Assembly: GCF_018139145.2 (NCBI RefSeq)
Contig: NC_059478.1
Location: 36,001,001 to 36,065,000, forward strand
Length of the DNA stretch: 64,000 nucleotides
Direction: 5' to 3'
Origin: Gymnogyps californianus
Lineage: Eukaryota > Chordata > Aves > Accipitriformes > Cathartidae
Shown here: in pieces, positions 1 through 12,330 of the stretch
Position numbering within the stretch: the first letter of the stretch is position 1
Layout of the letters: every line of letters starts with the position of its first letter
Position numbers and translations under genes: made by a program
Notes under the pieces: model-generated
The model's database searches: none
Seen by the model: the letters and a program-made list of their open reading frames with translations, nothing else
What the model was told of the DNA's origin: nothing

Positions 1-3000
1 AGGTGTGAGCACAGCTATTTCCATCACGTTTGCAGAAGCTCAGCCATGGATTTGAAATGCCACAAATAAGAAAGGAGCAATTTCCTCTATTTTGTGCAAA
101 GCAGGTATTGTTATCGAGTTCCCAGTAAACTGCCTCTGATGGATGCTCTTGTTTAAGAGAAGGTTGAGCTTGCTCATGACAGTTTGAAAAGAGGATGGAA
201 TTAATTTTTTCTTATACTTTTAAAAATAACGACGCCTATTACATTTACTCCATGTGTACTTGGAGAGTCATATCTGTTCATGGAGGAGACTAAAATACAT
301 TTATTTCTGTTGCTTTGTATTGCTTTTAGGCTTGCAGTAGCAACATGGCTAAGAAAAAATAAGCTAGATTTTTTTCTTTCATTTCATGAGCAGAATTCTT
401 CACTAAACTACATTTTCTGTACTATTTATACATCTGGGCATAAGAGAACAGAGTTCCACATGGATGGAAAATGTTGGAAAGCATTAAATGGCCTACCCTT
501 AAGGGAATGCTTTACTTCTTGTAATGTTACACAAGGAGGAAAGGAACTCAGGGTCCCAGCAATGAAGGCAGGAATTCTGGATTTCAGAATGAATCTTTCT
601 TTCTAAAGAAATATGTATTTCTTTACATGTCTTATTATTATGTTTGATATAGAAATCAAATCAATGCAATAACAAGGCATACCGTGTTGATGTTTCTGAA
701 AAGCACTATTCGCTATATGATAAATAACAAATTTTGTACAAATATTTGTAAAAGGTACAGATCTCACATGTGGGTGTTTCAGAACCTTCTGGAACGACTG
801 CTTTAAAATCAAAGTGCTCTGCAAGGTAAATGGGTACCAATAAAATGAGGAAAAAAAAACGTTTATGATCTTCCATTTCCCTAACCAAAGTCTCTGTCCA
901 ACCGGAGCTTTACTCTCCTCAATGCCACGGTCTTGTCCCACTGGTTTGCTCCAATTTGTCACAGCCAAAATCCCACCACCTGGACCAATACACACCCCTT
1001 TGCCACCTGGGACACATTGTTAGCATCCCTTCAATGTACTTTAAAAGTGCAGAGCTTTTTCATATGCACAGACTGGTTTTGTGTGCTTTGGGATCTCCAC
1101 CTGCAGATGTTCTCCAGCCCTTTCCCTGCTCCAGTGACTGGAAGTATTTCAGTCGTAGAAATGAGTTGGGGTCAGACAGACTTAAAAAAGCTGGAAGTTC
1201 TCAGTGCTTGCTTGTGGCTATGCATTTGTGGGCAAATAAAATTAAAAGTCTATGTAGAGTATTTTTAATTAGCAGAGAAACATCGTCTTTAGGGAAAACC
1301 AAGGTCTGGGGAAGGCTGAACCTTCCCCAATTCCTAAAGCAGTGAAGGTCAGTATTACCCGCCTTTGAAGTTCAAGCAGGTTTACACAATCACTTGAACA
1401 GAGAAATACTTCTGAATTTGCCCTACTCTAGCTCACAAGGGTGACAGTCCACTCTTCCCCACTTCGCTTGATGACCTGAAAAAGCATGCAGTCGTTACAG
1501 ACCATTTTTAGGAGCTGAAACGTGCAGAAGAGTTATTTCCACGTAAAGGGTTAATTTATTAATCAGATTTCTTTGCAGATCCCTGCAATGAACCCGTTAC
1601 TCAACTTCCTTCTGCAGAAGTCTCTCCTGTCCTAAAGCAGACCGTGAACAGCCGCCACCGACATGCCCACCCCACGTCAGCTATGCCATGACGCGACCCT
1701 TCTGCGGGGCCCCCATGCCCTGAAACGGGGCGTTGTTAGTACAGGTCTCCCCCACTCCCCCGTCCCAGCCCAAGTTAAATATCATTAACGTTTCAGCTTG
1801 GCAACAGACAAAACATTGAAAGGAATTCTTATTTATGTGTACAGAGTATGAAAAATAAAGCTGCTTCCTAAAGACAGCTGGTGAGGGATCATTCCATCTG
1901 AAATGTAGAAATCCATCTGAGAGCAGGATATCATGAGTAATGGGGCATATGCAGTGGCTTTATTCCATCTACAATATTTTAAACATATCTTCCTAAATCT
2001 GAGACACTTATTTCTTTATCCTTCAAGAATGAATGTACTTCCAGAAAGTCAAGTAAAGGAATCAAATAACTCAAAACAGTTCTTCTCACAAGTAAATATA
2101 TACAACTGACTGATGCAATATCTATTTGGAACTGCGGAAATATCTTCCAGATGAAGTAAATGTTATGGTGTAAGACTTCCAACAGCATTAAACTTCTTAT
2201 TCAAGGTTCTGTACTTTTGAAGGTAGAAAAAGGAGAGAGATTCGCTCATGTTCTGGCATTATCGAAGCAGTACCACAGAGGGATTTTTCACACCTGACAC
2301 CTAATGCTATTTATCCAAGTGATTTTTATTCGCCTTAAACTTGTCACTAAACACAGAGGAGGTGGCTGGAGCCTGCTGGGCTGCCGTGACGGCACCTGGG
2401 TGGCCAGTACAAACCAAAGCAAGCTAAAGGAGGTCTCCTGGTGCTCAGGCTGTGCCAGGGTCAGGATTAGGTTTAGTCCAGTCTCTTCCCTGCATCCATC
2501 ACCAGAAAATGGGTGGGTGAAATATCCACTCATTGTTCAGTATACTGATTTAATTAGTGTCACTGATAAAAACAGATTAGAAATGTGATAACATTAATCT
2601 CAGTGGGAATGAGGAGCTCTCGGCATGCTCTTATTGCTGGTCCTTCAGCTCAGGTACTGTAGGTTCCGTGAGCAGAGTGGCAATCCAGCAGAAAAGCTGG
2701 ATCACATAAGCAACTGTAATCAAATCTCCCAAAATACAAATTTCCAAAGAAAATACACTGATAGTCCTGCCATAGGCAGGAATCTAGAACTGAAGTAATG
2801 GGATTTCATTCAGTTCACACAGATGAACAAGATTTCTTTTCCAAGACAAAGATCAACATGGTCTACTCTTTTCTCTGCTGCTTAATGCAAGCATTGTCTT
2901 CATCCTCCTCTGCCTTTCCTCGTAAGGTTTTATTTGCTCTTTATCACTCACCTCCTCTTCAGGTGTCCTCTTCTCACACAAAGCAGCATATTTTCCCTAA

Positions 3001-5429
3001 TGCTCAGGCTCCCAGCCCTGGATTTCCTCCTGCAGCTCCAGCTCTTTCCCTCTCCTCCTTGTTTTAGGATAGCCACTGACTTTGGCTGTCAGTCTCGCCT
3101 TCCCTGTTGTAGGTTTTGCCTACCATGTTCAAAACCCAAATCTATAGTATTTTGTCAAATATTTTAATTTTGATAAAAACATATGTTCTAATGGCAAACA
3201 ATTTGAAAATTTTTCCCTGGTGATTCTGCATGTAAGCCATGGTTATGGAGCACAGAATTTGATATGAACGAAATTCAACTGTATTAACATATTTGTGGAA
3301 TATATGGTCAGAGGGGTCACCAGGATAATTTAGTCTGAGCTCAGATAGTCACAGGCTCGAGAAATTTTCCCAGCAGCCTGACTAAAGTATATGTTTTCGA
3401 AAGCTGTCTAGTCTTATCCTGGCGATTCCAGGTGATGCTCACACTGCCACGTCTGGTAAGCACTTTCAGCGACTGAATACCCCCTCGCTGCCGGGAAATA
3501 GCATCTTAGTTCAAATTGCATTCCACTAAATTCAGCTTTCAGAAATCAGATCTTATTATGTTTTTTGTCTGCACGACTGAACATCCCCCTTACTATCAAG
3601 TATCTTTACTACGACTAAGGACCCGTACAACGTGATAAATCACCTCTTCATCTTTCTCTGCAGGTGATTTGAGCACCACAAGCTTAATTTTTGTAAGGCT
3701 TCCTAGGTAATATTTGTTTCTCTCTTTTGAGGGATATCTGAATCCTCCTGAAATGTGAACAGGGGAACAAGGCATAATAGCCTAGCAAGAGTCTTACCAA
3801 CACTGTACAGAGGTAAAGCCACTACTATATCTCAGCTTTATTTCCTCTTGCCCTGCGCAATTATTATCACCCGGACCGTTATTCCTATTATCCCTCCAGC
3901 TCCTGCCGTGGCCAGCTGTGGAGGGAGGGAGGGGGCAGGAGGCACTGAAGGGAAGAGGATGGCTTGCTGCATCGATCTCCTGCCTGGTTAAAAATACCAG
4001 TTATGTATGCTACTACAACAACGTAAATACTTGGAGGCTCCTCTTGGTCCCATTGCACGTCCACCTGGGATTCCCTCCTGAGCAGTACTATGGGAACCTC
4101 CTCTTAATTTCCTCTTTAAAATTGCGTACCTTGTAGGTAAAAACTGGCGTCCCCAGCAGGAGGAGGGAGAAGGGCAGCGTCGCCAGGGCTCTGCCGCAGA
4201 AGGGACCTGCCTGCTCCATCTAACGTCACCCTCTCTTCTACCTTATGGCAGCTCTGGTAAGACTTTTCCAAATCAAACTTCCCCAGCAGTGGCTGACAAA
4301 GTCCTGCTTTTTCACCTCGCTGTTTGGAGGAGCGGCTGTGTCTGACCAGATCTGCTGTCCCTGAGGCCTGACTGATTGATGCTAATAGGAATTGAGTCTC
4401 TGGCTCCTACTTCTTCCTGGAGTCCAGAATTACGTGTGCCATTATTTTGCAGGGGATTGACATTGAATCTATAGCTCATTGCAGGGTCTCATTTCTCATT
4501 TTCAAGGACTGGAATTATATTCTTAGTTACATTCCTGGGTACATAAATGATGCAGCATAATAAAGCTTACTAGTGTAGTGGGAGTGACTGTAGGGTAGAG
4601 CTGCTTTTTTAGTCGCTGCTGCTTTTTTGAACATGGGAAAGGATGTCTTATTTTCATCACGATTTAGAATTATCAGGTAAAAAATCTGGGGCCTCAGCAT
4701 AAGCGCACCCATCTTGTTTCTTAAAATATGTGCTGCCTTACTGTTTCGCTGCCTTGAAATATCCAATCAAAGTCTATGTAGTAGCAAGATTATAACATAT
4801 GTGGCTGGACATACAGCTCTGTTTCTTCTGAAGGCTTCCCCAGATAAAGGCAATGACAAGTTATGAACTACATTTTTTATAGTAACATTTATTAAATCAT
4901 ATGGTAGCCAACTCCCTTTTCAGATTATAATGTAATCAGTCCCATCCTATATACAGAATATGGCCAATTCCAACAGAACATATAAAAACTGTGAGAGGAA
5001 TTGGGTTGTAAGTACAGAACTGTTACATCTGGGAGTTTGGCAGGAGAGACTTTACCACCAGCATCTAAGGAATCACCTGCTTCACCCCTCCCAGGCGCTG
5101 CAAGTATAGCTTTTGTGCTCATACTGCCTTAGCTGAAGCTTCGTATGCTTGTTTTTCAATAGTGACTTTTTTGGTGAAAGAGAAGTATTACAGAGCCCCT
5201 TTTCCAGAATCCCCAATACCCTTAAGTTCTTCATCCACATGCTGGGCTGCATCCCCACCTCTCCGTCTGCAATGATAATTTGATTTTTTTTCCTAATTAT
5301 AATTTCATAATTAAGCAATAAACTCATGGAGGGGGAGAGAAGATGCTGCTTTCAGCAGCTTAACTGACCGTTTCTTTCGGACTGGAATCGATTCGTTGAC
5401 CAATCCATCTGTGCCAACGCTTACGCATT
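1..5429. other. Intron 2 stretch, no feature recognised
   Basis: AT-rich unique sequence. Open frames are at most 130 codons and show no domain. A G-rich run at 3917-3945 (GGAGGGAGGGAGGGGG) is the only conspicuous local composition. Confidence 0.7.
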
Positions 5430-5930
5430 TCTAATTGCGAGCGGGCAAACAGCAATGCGCACCGGAGTTTGCAGAACACCGCCCAGCCCATTTCAGAGCC
5501 CTCCTGCGCCACGCACCGCAGCTCTGCTTCCCTGCGGTGCCCGAGCACACCAGATGCTGTTTAGGGTCCGAGCTGCAGTGGAGGGCAGTGAGAGCGCACG
5601 GTTCAAGGGACACTCCCGGCGAAGCAGCGCGTCACCGAAGTGCCATGGCCTGCGGCAATTCAGCCTTCCCTTCTGCAGAAGCATTAGCGTTCAATCAAAC
5701 GCGTCTTTCTAAAAGCTGTACGAGTCTCAGAAGGCAAAATCCTCCCCTCAAGAGCACACAAACACCCTTTGAGCGTCGGGGTTTCAGCAGAACGTTTGCC
5801 TTCCCTGGGAGCAGCCGCCGGCCCCGGGGGTACCCGCTGCCCTCGCCGCAGGCAGCAGCCCCGCCGCGGGGTCCGCAGGGGCGAGGGGCAATGCGACGCC
5901 CTCGCGGCACAGCCCCGGCAGGTTTCTTCT
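5430..5930. promoter_or_regulatory. CpG-dense patch in intron 2
   Basis: GC-rich sequence with many CpGs, densest at about 5812-5925 where I count about 17 CpGs in 115 bp. A plus-strand open frame of 259 codons (5435-6214) crosses it. That frame shows no domain, signal peptide or composition expected of a real protein, so I do not call a gene. Possible roles are a regulatory patch or the first exon of an unannotated noncoding RNA. Confidence 0.35.
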
Positions 5931-8900
5931 GCTTTACAGATTTTCTGATATCGCTGCCTGCAGCAATCGGCACAGGCAGGGTACAACAGCTTTTGGCATT
6001 CCCATGCCCAAGCCATTTGCTCCTCCAAGTAACATTTCGTACTCCTTCCCACGAATCCCAGGGTCGGACATTTTCGCCCAAAGGGCAAATCAACACCATC
6101 AGTTCTCTTCCTGCTGCTGTTTGGAGCCTACGGGACGTGAGTGCACACAGTCCTTGCTGGCAGTACTTCATGCCCCCATCCATTATATCCAAAATACGGA
6201 ACGGCTGTATGTAATTTTTAAATGTGCGCTATTTTATAATCGCCTTTATACTGTATATGAGACTGCGGTTATAAACACGTAAGGTCTATTGCATTTTTAT
6301 TAGGGAGACAGAAACTCTCTGGTGTAATGATTCCTCCGCAGTGTCACGCTCCACGAGCGTTGTTCCGACAGCAGGCAGGCACGGTGCGCCCACTGGAAGG
6401 GCACTGCGCTTCCCGACGGCACCACCGAGACTCCTGAGGTAATTGCCAGCCGCCTACTACAGCACTTTCCTCTCTGACTTTATTATTTGTGTCTGTATCT
6501 CAGTGAACTCTTTTTTCCCCGTGCCTGTTAGATGATCTATTACAGAACTACAACTGAGCTTTAAATTTGAAAAAAAGAAAAGAAGAAATGGCAGGCGGGA
6601 AGCTCTGTGAGTACAGCACAGTGTTTGAGCCCTGTTTTCATAGCCAGTGATTTTCTGTACTCAGCATTGTACAGAACACAGACCCCATTGTCCTCGCCTC
6701 GAGGGACACAAGATCCCAGTGGACAAACCCTCTCCAGATTTTGCTAAAGCCTGGAAGGTCTGATCCAGAAGGAATGTGCACGCTTTTGTTTCTTTTTGAG
6801 GCTTATCGTCAGGAATTCTGCAGTCTTTCTAAGGGAAGATTTGAACTGTGACATGGTAGAAGATGGAGAATTTTCCAGACTTACAGAGTGCAGATTAAGT
6901 GATTTTCTCTTAAGTACGCACCTTTTTCATTTTCTAATTGACAGGGCTCTTCTTTAATCTAGGTTTTATAGTGGGGAAATTAAATAAAATCTAGTAGAAG
7001 ATGTCTGTAAGTCTTATTACAATGACACTGAGCAAGTTGCATCATTTATGCATTTCCAAAATAGAATTAGAAAATAAATGAATACAAGCCATACGTTAAC
7101 TAAAATAACACACAAGTAAACACAGAAGTGTAGTCCTGCTGTATAATATAATTCTGTAAAATTACAGAAATGATACAATATGATCCAGTACTCATGAAAA
7201 ATTATAGATTTTATTTTTATCAATTATTTCCTAAGAAGGTCTTCTTTCCTGTGATAGAAATTGGCTTCTGTAGTATTTCTGGAACCTCACAGTTTGAGAC
7301 AAATAATGATTTCTGATATATTGGTATGCTGCTAATTTTGCTGCTATTTACTGACTGATAGGGATCATTACATTCAGATCACTAAAATCTGTGGAATTTA
7401 TTAATTATGACTAGACTATATACGCATAATCACAATGGAAAGTTAATATTTAGAAAGTATTAAAAAATGTTTATTTTGCGCACATACTTCTTATGATACC
7501 TCTAAAGACTCTGATCTATGAGCAGATTTAGCTTTTAATATCTGCTATGCTGAGCTTCGAGTGCAGATTAAATCCATTGCAGAGCTACTCTCCATTTCAA
7601 CAACTACAGCCTTTCACCCATCCCACATGGCAACTGTGAAGGTCAGAAAAGAAATTAAATATAGCGGCGAATAAACATTTATGCAGTATATGGATTAAAG
7701 AAATGCGTAAGAAACAAGATAATAAGCAAGGATGAAAGATGAATTAAACTCCCAAGTAAATTTTGTACAGGGGTCCAAAATGAAAAGCGTGTTACAGTCA
7801 TCTGACATCTTTTCTTAAAATGCTTTTAAACGAATACCTTCCCATTTAGGACAAGGTATATGGACTGCCTGTAGAAATTCAATAGAGGAGGCAATCAAAA
7901 CTAATCTTCTGCTTTCTATAGTTTTATCAAACCGCCCTACTGCGGGGACAGTGGGGCGAAGGGACTGAGCGAGGAGCCCGGGGGGATCGCCCCAAAGGTG
8001 GAATCCCTCCCTTGACAGGAGGCAGCACAACCGGGGCTATAGGTGCAGTCGTGCAATGCACAGCGGGTGCCAGGGTGGTGATGCAAGATGCAGCCCGGTA
8101 CAGGATCCCTGATGCTGCCCAACACCGGCGACAGGCACAGAGCATCAGTGCAGTGGGAGAGCAACGGACAGAAGCTCCTGCAGGTACCTGGAGCGGCTGA
8201 AGAGTCATTGCTAAGTGACGGCCAAGCAACTGCGAGGTTGCAGAACTGATCTGCTATAACCCACCTGACGGTCTGATTTTCCAATGAAATATTTTGAGTG
8301 ATTCGGGACCAATTCCCCATTTGCAAATTTCAAATTAAAGAGTTGCCTGTGGCACATCAAATATTAAATGCACTTTAGCCTTTGATCATTTTCTGGGAGT
8401 CAAAATAAATCAAAATCAAAGCCAAAGATTTTTGTTATCTAAAAAAAAGAGAAAAATTAAATGATTATTTTTTGTTTTGCTGATGAAATTTAAAGCAATG
8501 CTAAACATTTTGGAAAAAGATTTATGTTTCAGTGAAGCTTCATTTTCTGTTCAGAAAGCAGTCTATTACATTGCTTTACTTAAATTTGACTAATTGAGAG
8601 GAAATTATGTCGCAAAAGAGGAACATGGAGGAGCAAATGGTAATTCAACCTCACAGGTAGTCATGCAGGCAATGTGACACCTCCAGTGTTACAGCACGAT
8701 CCTAATGTGCAAACCTGTCCTCACACAGTTTTAAATCTCCACCATTCCCTTCCTTCATGTGTCTTGATGAACGCATTCTCTAAAAGGTTTCTGTAAATGA
8801 CCAGTAACAGGAAAATTTCAGCATTTTCCATTATTTCCTTTCTCCAGTTCTTCGCTGAGAATAGTTATTGTACTCGGCTTTAATAAGTAATTTGTCAACA

Positions 8901-9834
8901 TTATAGGATAGCAAAAAAACAGGGAACATACTCAAAAAAGTTGTTTACCTAGTTGGTTTGCACAGTGTTTTGTTTAAATATTTACCAAAGCTTATATCCA
9001 CTACAGCGTTAAATACATTAATCACCTTTATTAGAAGTGCAAACCAATAGAGTGTGGCATGAGGGATACAGCGACATGCTTATTTTCCCTTGGGCTGTTT
9101 ATAACAGAGAGAAATAAATTTGTTTCTGTCTCCAAAAGCAATTAAAACAAACGGCATGAGAATGAAGTTCAGACAAGCCTTAATAGCGAGCTACTATAAA
9201 ACCAAGTGTGCAATAATAACGATAACGTTAATAATAACAATCATAATTTTATTCCACCCCGATGCCACTAAAGTACAACTCGTTGGAACCAGTCCATCAG
9301 CTCCAAACCAGCTCGTAAGTGATAACGACCCGCGGTCCAAATCTCAAGGCCTTGAAGACAAATAAAATGGAGGCACTCGGCGCTTGCCATCACGAAGGAC
9401 CCCCCAGCTATCTTCGCAAAACCTGCTGTGAACTGCAGAACGCTGCCCAAGTGGGTTTTTGCACGCCAAGTGGGCTTTGCCCTTCTCCCCCGGCCCAGTT
9501 CGGGTGCCCCCCTGCCCTGATGGTGTGATGCTGCTCTGAGCCGCCCAGAACTCGCCGCGCACCATCGGGGCGAGGGACGGGAAATGATTGTTCGTGATGT
9601 ACAGACGAGCTTGTAAAGCACTGGGGACTCCTCGGTGATAATAAAACCCGCTATCTCAATGTAATTTGTTACCACTAGTAGTCAGGAAACACTCGCTGAG
9701 CTGCACTCACAGCCAAAATCTAAAAAAAGAGCTCAGAAGAGGAGGGGATTATTGTCTTCTCAGGCTCCCTGCATTTTAATTTCCTGATCGGATGTTTCTC
9801 GCTGGCATTTGGGAGCAGATGACCCTCTGATCCT
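5931..9834. other. Intron 2 stretch, no gene recognised
   Basis: Mostly AT-rich. A loose ATAATAA-type stretch lies at about 9210-9252, and a slightly GC-richer piece at 7930-8200 has chance frames. No repeat family was recognised. Confidence 0.65.
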
Positions 9835-10025
9835 GCCAACATAATGAATCCCACCAGGCTCCTGGACCCCGCGCGCCCCTTCCCAGCCCTCCGGCGGCGC
9901 GGGAGCCGTGCAGCGCGGGGCACGGCGGGCGCTGGAGCTAACGGCAGCGCGGGCAGCACGTCCTCGGCAGAAGGTGGTGGAGACACCACGCTCCTCCTCC
10001 CACCAGCACACACCACCCCACGGTG
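9835..10025. promoter_or_regulatory. Short CpG-dense patch in intron 2
   Basis: The core at about 9870-9965 is very CpG-rich (CCGGCGGCGCGGG, GCAGCGCGGGGCACGG). It is too short for a classical CpG island. Nothing coding is recognised. Confidence 0.35.
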
Positions 10026-12175
10026 AGGGGCACTAAGGCAGCGTGACCGTCCCCAGAGCTTCCCACAGCCCGGCTTCGAATATACAACTTTTTTCCACGT
10101 CTACTCAGATTTCGTAATATTTTCTGTACACCTGCCTTCTAAAATCTCAAAAAATTCTAAATTTAGCTGTGGAAATGCAAAATACGTGGTTGGCTTTTTT
10201 TTTTTTGAGATGTTTATCAGAGATAAAAACTCATCAGGCCTTGACGTGGGCTAATAATCTCCAGCAATTCATTCCACAAACAGACGGCAGCAGGTCCCTG
10301 GCTTGGTTCCCCACTCACTCCCAGGCGTGGCAGTGATGGCAGCACGGGACAGACCTGGCTGCTACCAGAAACATTTTCTCCGAGGTGGCCAACGCAGCCA
10401 GGACCAGCGGTACAGCCATCCGAGGCTCCTCATCCCTTTGGCAACGGGACGGCTTGCCGGCAGCAGACAAGGATGCTGCATTGCACCAGGAGGTTACCGT
10501 CAGCTGCACCTCTGAACCCCACATTGCTGGAACGACAGGTTAGGGACCTGCGTGATCTGAGCTGTCTGCTGTAGATACTGAAAAAAATACGGTGAACCAT
10601 CGATTTCTCTCTGCAGACAGAATAATTTATTGCTTTGCTTTCCTAATATGCATATTGATTTCATTAACTTGTGTAATATCTAGAAATCACTAACATGACA
10701 TAAGAAATAGATTATTGTTCTTCTTTTTATGGCTTGGACATAATAATTAGTTTTTACGACAAATACATAGAAAAATTAAAATGTGCTTATGAGGGTTATT
10801 AAAACCAGTGATGAACTCCATTTGCCACTAATTGAGAATCTATATGACTTTTCAGTTTGCAATCATCAGATCCCCCGGCATCTGGAAAACCTTCCACTTT
10901 ACAAATGATTCTGTTTTCCAAAAGTTTTCATAAATTTTAGCATATGCACTTGCATGAAGATTTCTCGTAAGAAAACCCAAATTTCCTATTCTTTCCTTCT
11001 CTTACTCTTCCCATTTTAGTCAGAAGGACGAAACAACTTGTAACTGAATAACCAGACACAACCATAACACTCCAATGTGGGGGAGGGAAGAAAAAAAAAA
11101 GGACAGTTAATCAAAGGAAAGTTTTTATGGAAAAAAAAATATCCCAAGTTGAAATGTGGTTATTAGGAAAAAGTGATACGTTTGAACCGTATGTGAATGA
11201 AAAGAGGGGGACTGTGTTAACAGCTAGCAGGGTCTTCAGCGGGCCACTCGACCATCTGCAGAGCTCATCAATAACCATCACCAAGCAACAAAAAAGTAAT
11301 AATATTGCCAACTGCAAACCGCTGTGACTACTGTGAGGTGTATTAATTAGCAGAAACAGATGTAACTTATTTCCAGGAGATTACACTGGCCGATGTCCCA
11401 GGCAGCAGCTAATGCTGCTCATCCAGCGCCGTGGCTAATTAGCCAGCGAGGCGTCTGTATGTGCTCGTGAAGCTTCATCACTTGCTCTTGACCCCCAGCC
11501 CAGCTATAAATCCAAGCCTGCTTCCGTGCGGTGTGGGAGAGGACACCCTCCAACCAGTGGCTTTATAGAGAAAGCAGATAACGCCAAATATTTGTGGCCC
11601 CAAACCAAAAACGGCAGGATTGCAAAGAATCCCCTTAAAGGCTGGACTTTGCACAGACTACTACCAGTCAAGTGGTTAGTGAACGAAAGTCACAGTATTA
11701 CAATGCAAAATTCATAAGTTATCATAAGTCAGCGTGCTTTGAATGCTCCAAGAAGCAAGAAAATATTTCACTGTTTTAAAACACCCTTAGTTTTGTCAAG
11801 ATTTTTAAATTATTTAAATCTACATAAATCCTCCACCTCTCTGGCAAACATGTACACCGTTTTCATCCTCAGACCTGTAAACAATTTTGATCCCCTAAAC
11901 ACCTCTAAATGCCACATCTAAAATACCTTATTTTAAAATAAAAAACAACCGTAAAATCACAAAGAAATTTTTTCCAACAAAATTGTTTTTATAGTTGAAC
12001 ATATTGCACCATAGTATCTACCATAAAAAAGATAATTGTGCTTTTTAGAGGTGCAAAATCATTTGTCAACACTTTAAAAAAAAAACCTTGCTCCACTTTT
12101 ATATACTTTTTGTTTGTTTGTTTTTTCCAGAATGCATTAGAGTTGCCACACAAGAAATATTATTATATCCTCCTC
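10026..12175. other. Intron 2 stretch with AT-rich block
   Basis: It contains a T run at about 10195-10206, an A run near 11091-11100, and an AT-rich block at 10610-10800 with clustered ATTA/TAAT cores, the kind of composition seen in conserved enhancers. No gene was recognised. Confidence 0.6.
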
Positions 12176-12330
12176 TGCTCAGCCCTGGGGAGACACATCG
12201 GGAGTGCTGGGCCCAGGGCCGGGTCCCCCTGGAGAAGAGAAGCACGGCGAGAGCGGAGCGAGTCCAGGCAAGGGCCACGATGGCGATGAAGGGCACGTCC
12301 CAGGAAACAGTAGCCACTATGAAGACTGTC
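12176..12330 (+). mobile_element. CR1 LINE fragment, ORF2 C-terminal region, degraded
   Basis: The plus strand keeps recognisable CR1 ORF2 landmarks in order: CAGCCCTGGGGAGAC, GGAGTGCTGGG.CCAGG, GAGCGAGTCCAGGCAAGGGC, CACGATGGCGATGAAGGG and CTATGAAGA. In complete CR1 copies these lie just upstream of the segment preserved at 29.4-29.8 kb. Small insertions and deletions break the frame, so it is a dead, older remnant. No 3' tail is attached. It is antisense to NEGR1. Boundaries are approximate. Confidence 0.7.

Noticed and set aside
5435..6214. 259-codon plus-strand open frame
   Set aside because: It crosses a CpG-dense patch where stops are rare, has no domain, and the opposite strand is equally open. 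No splice or conservation evidence is visible.
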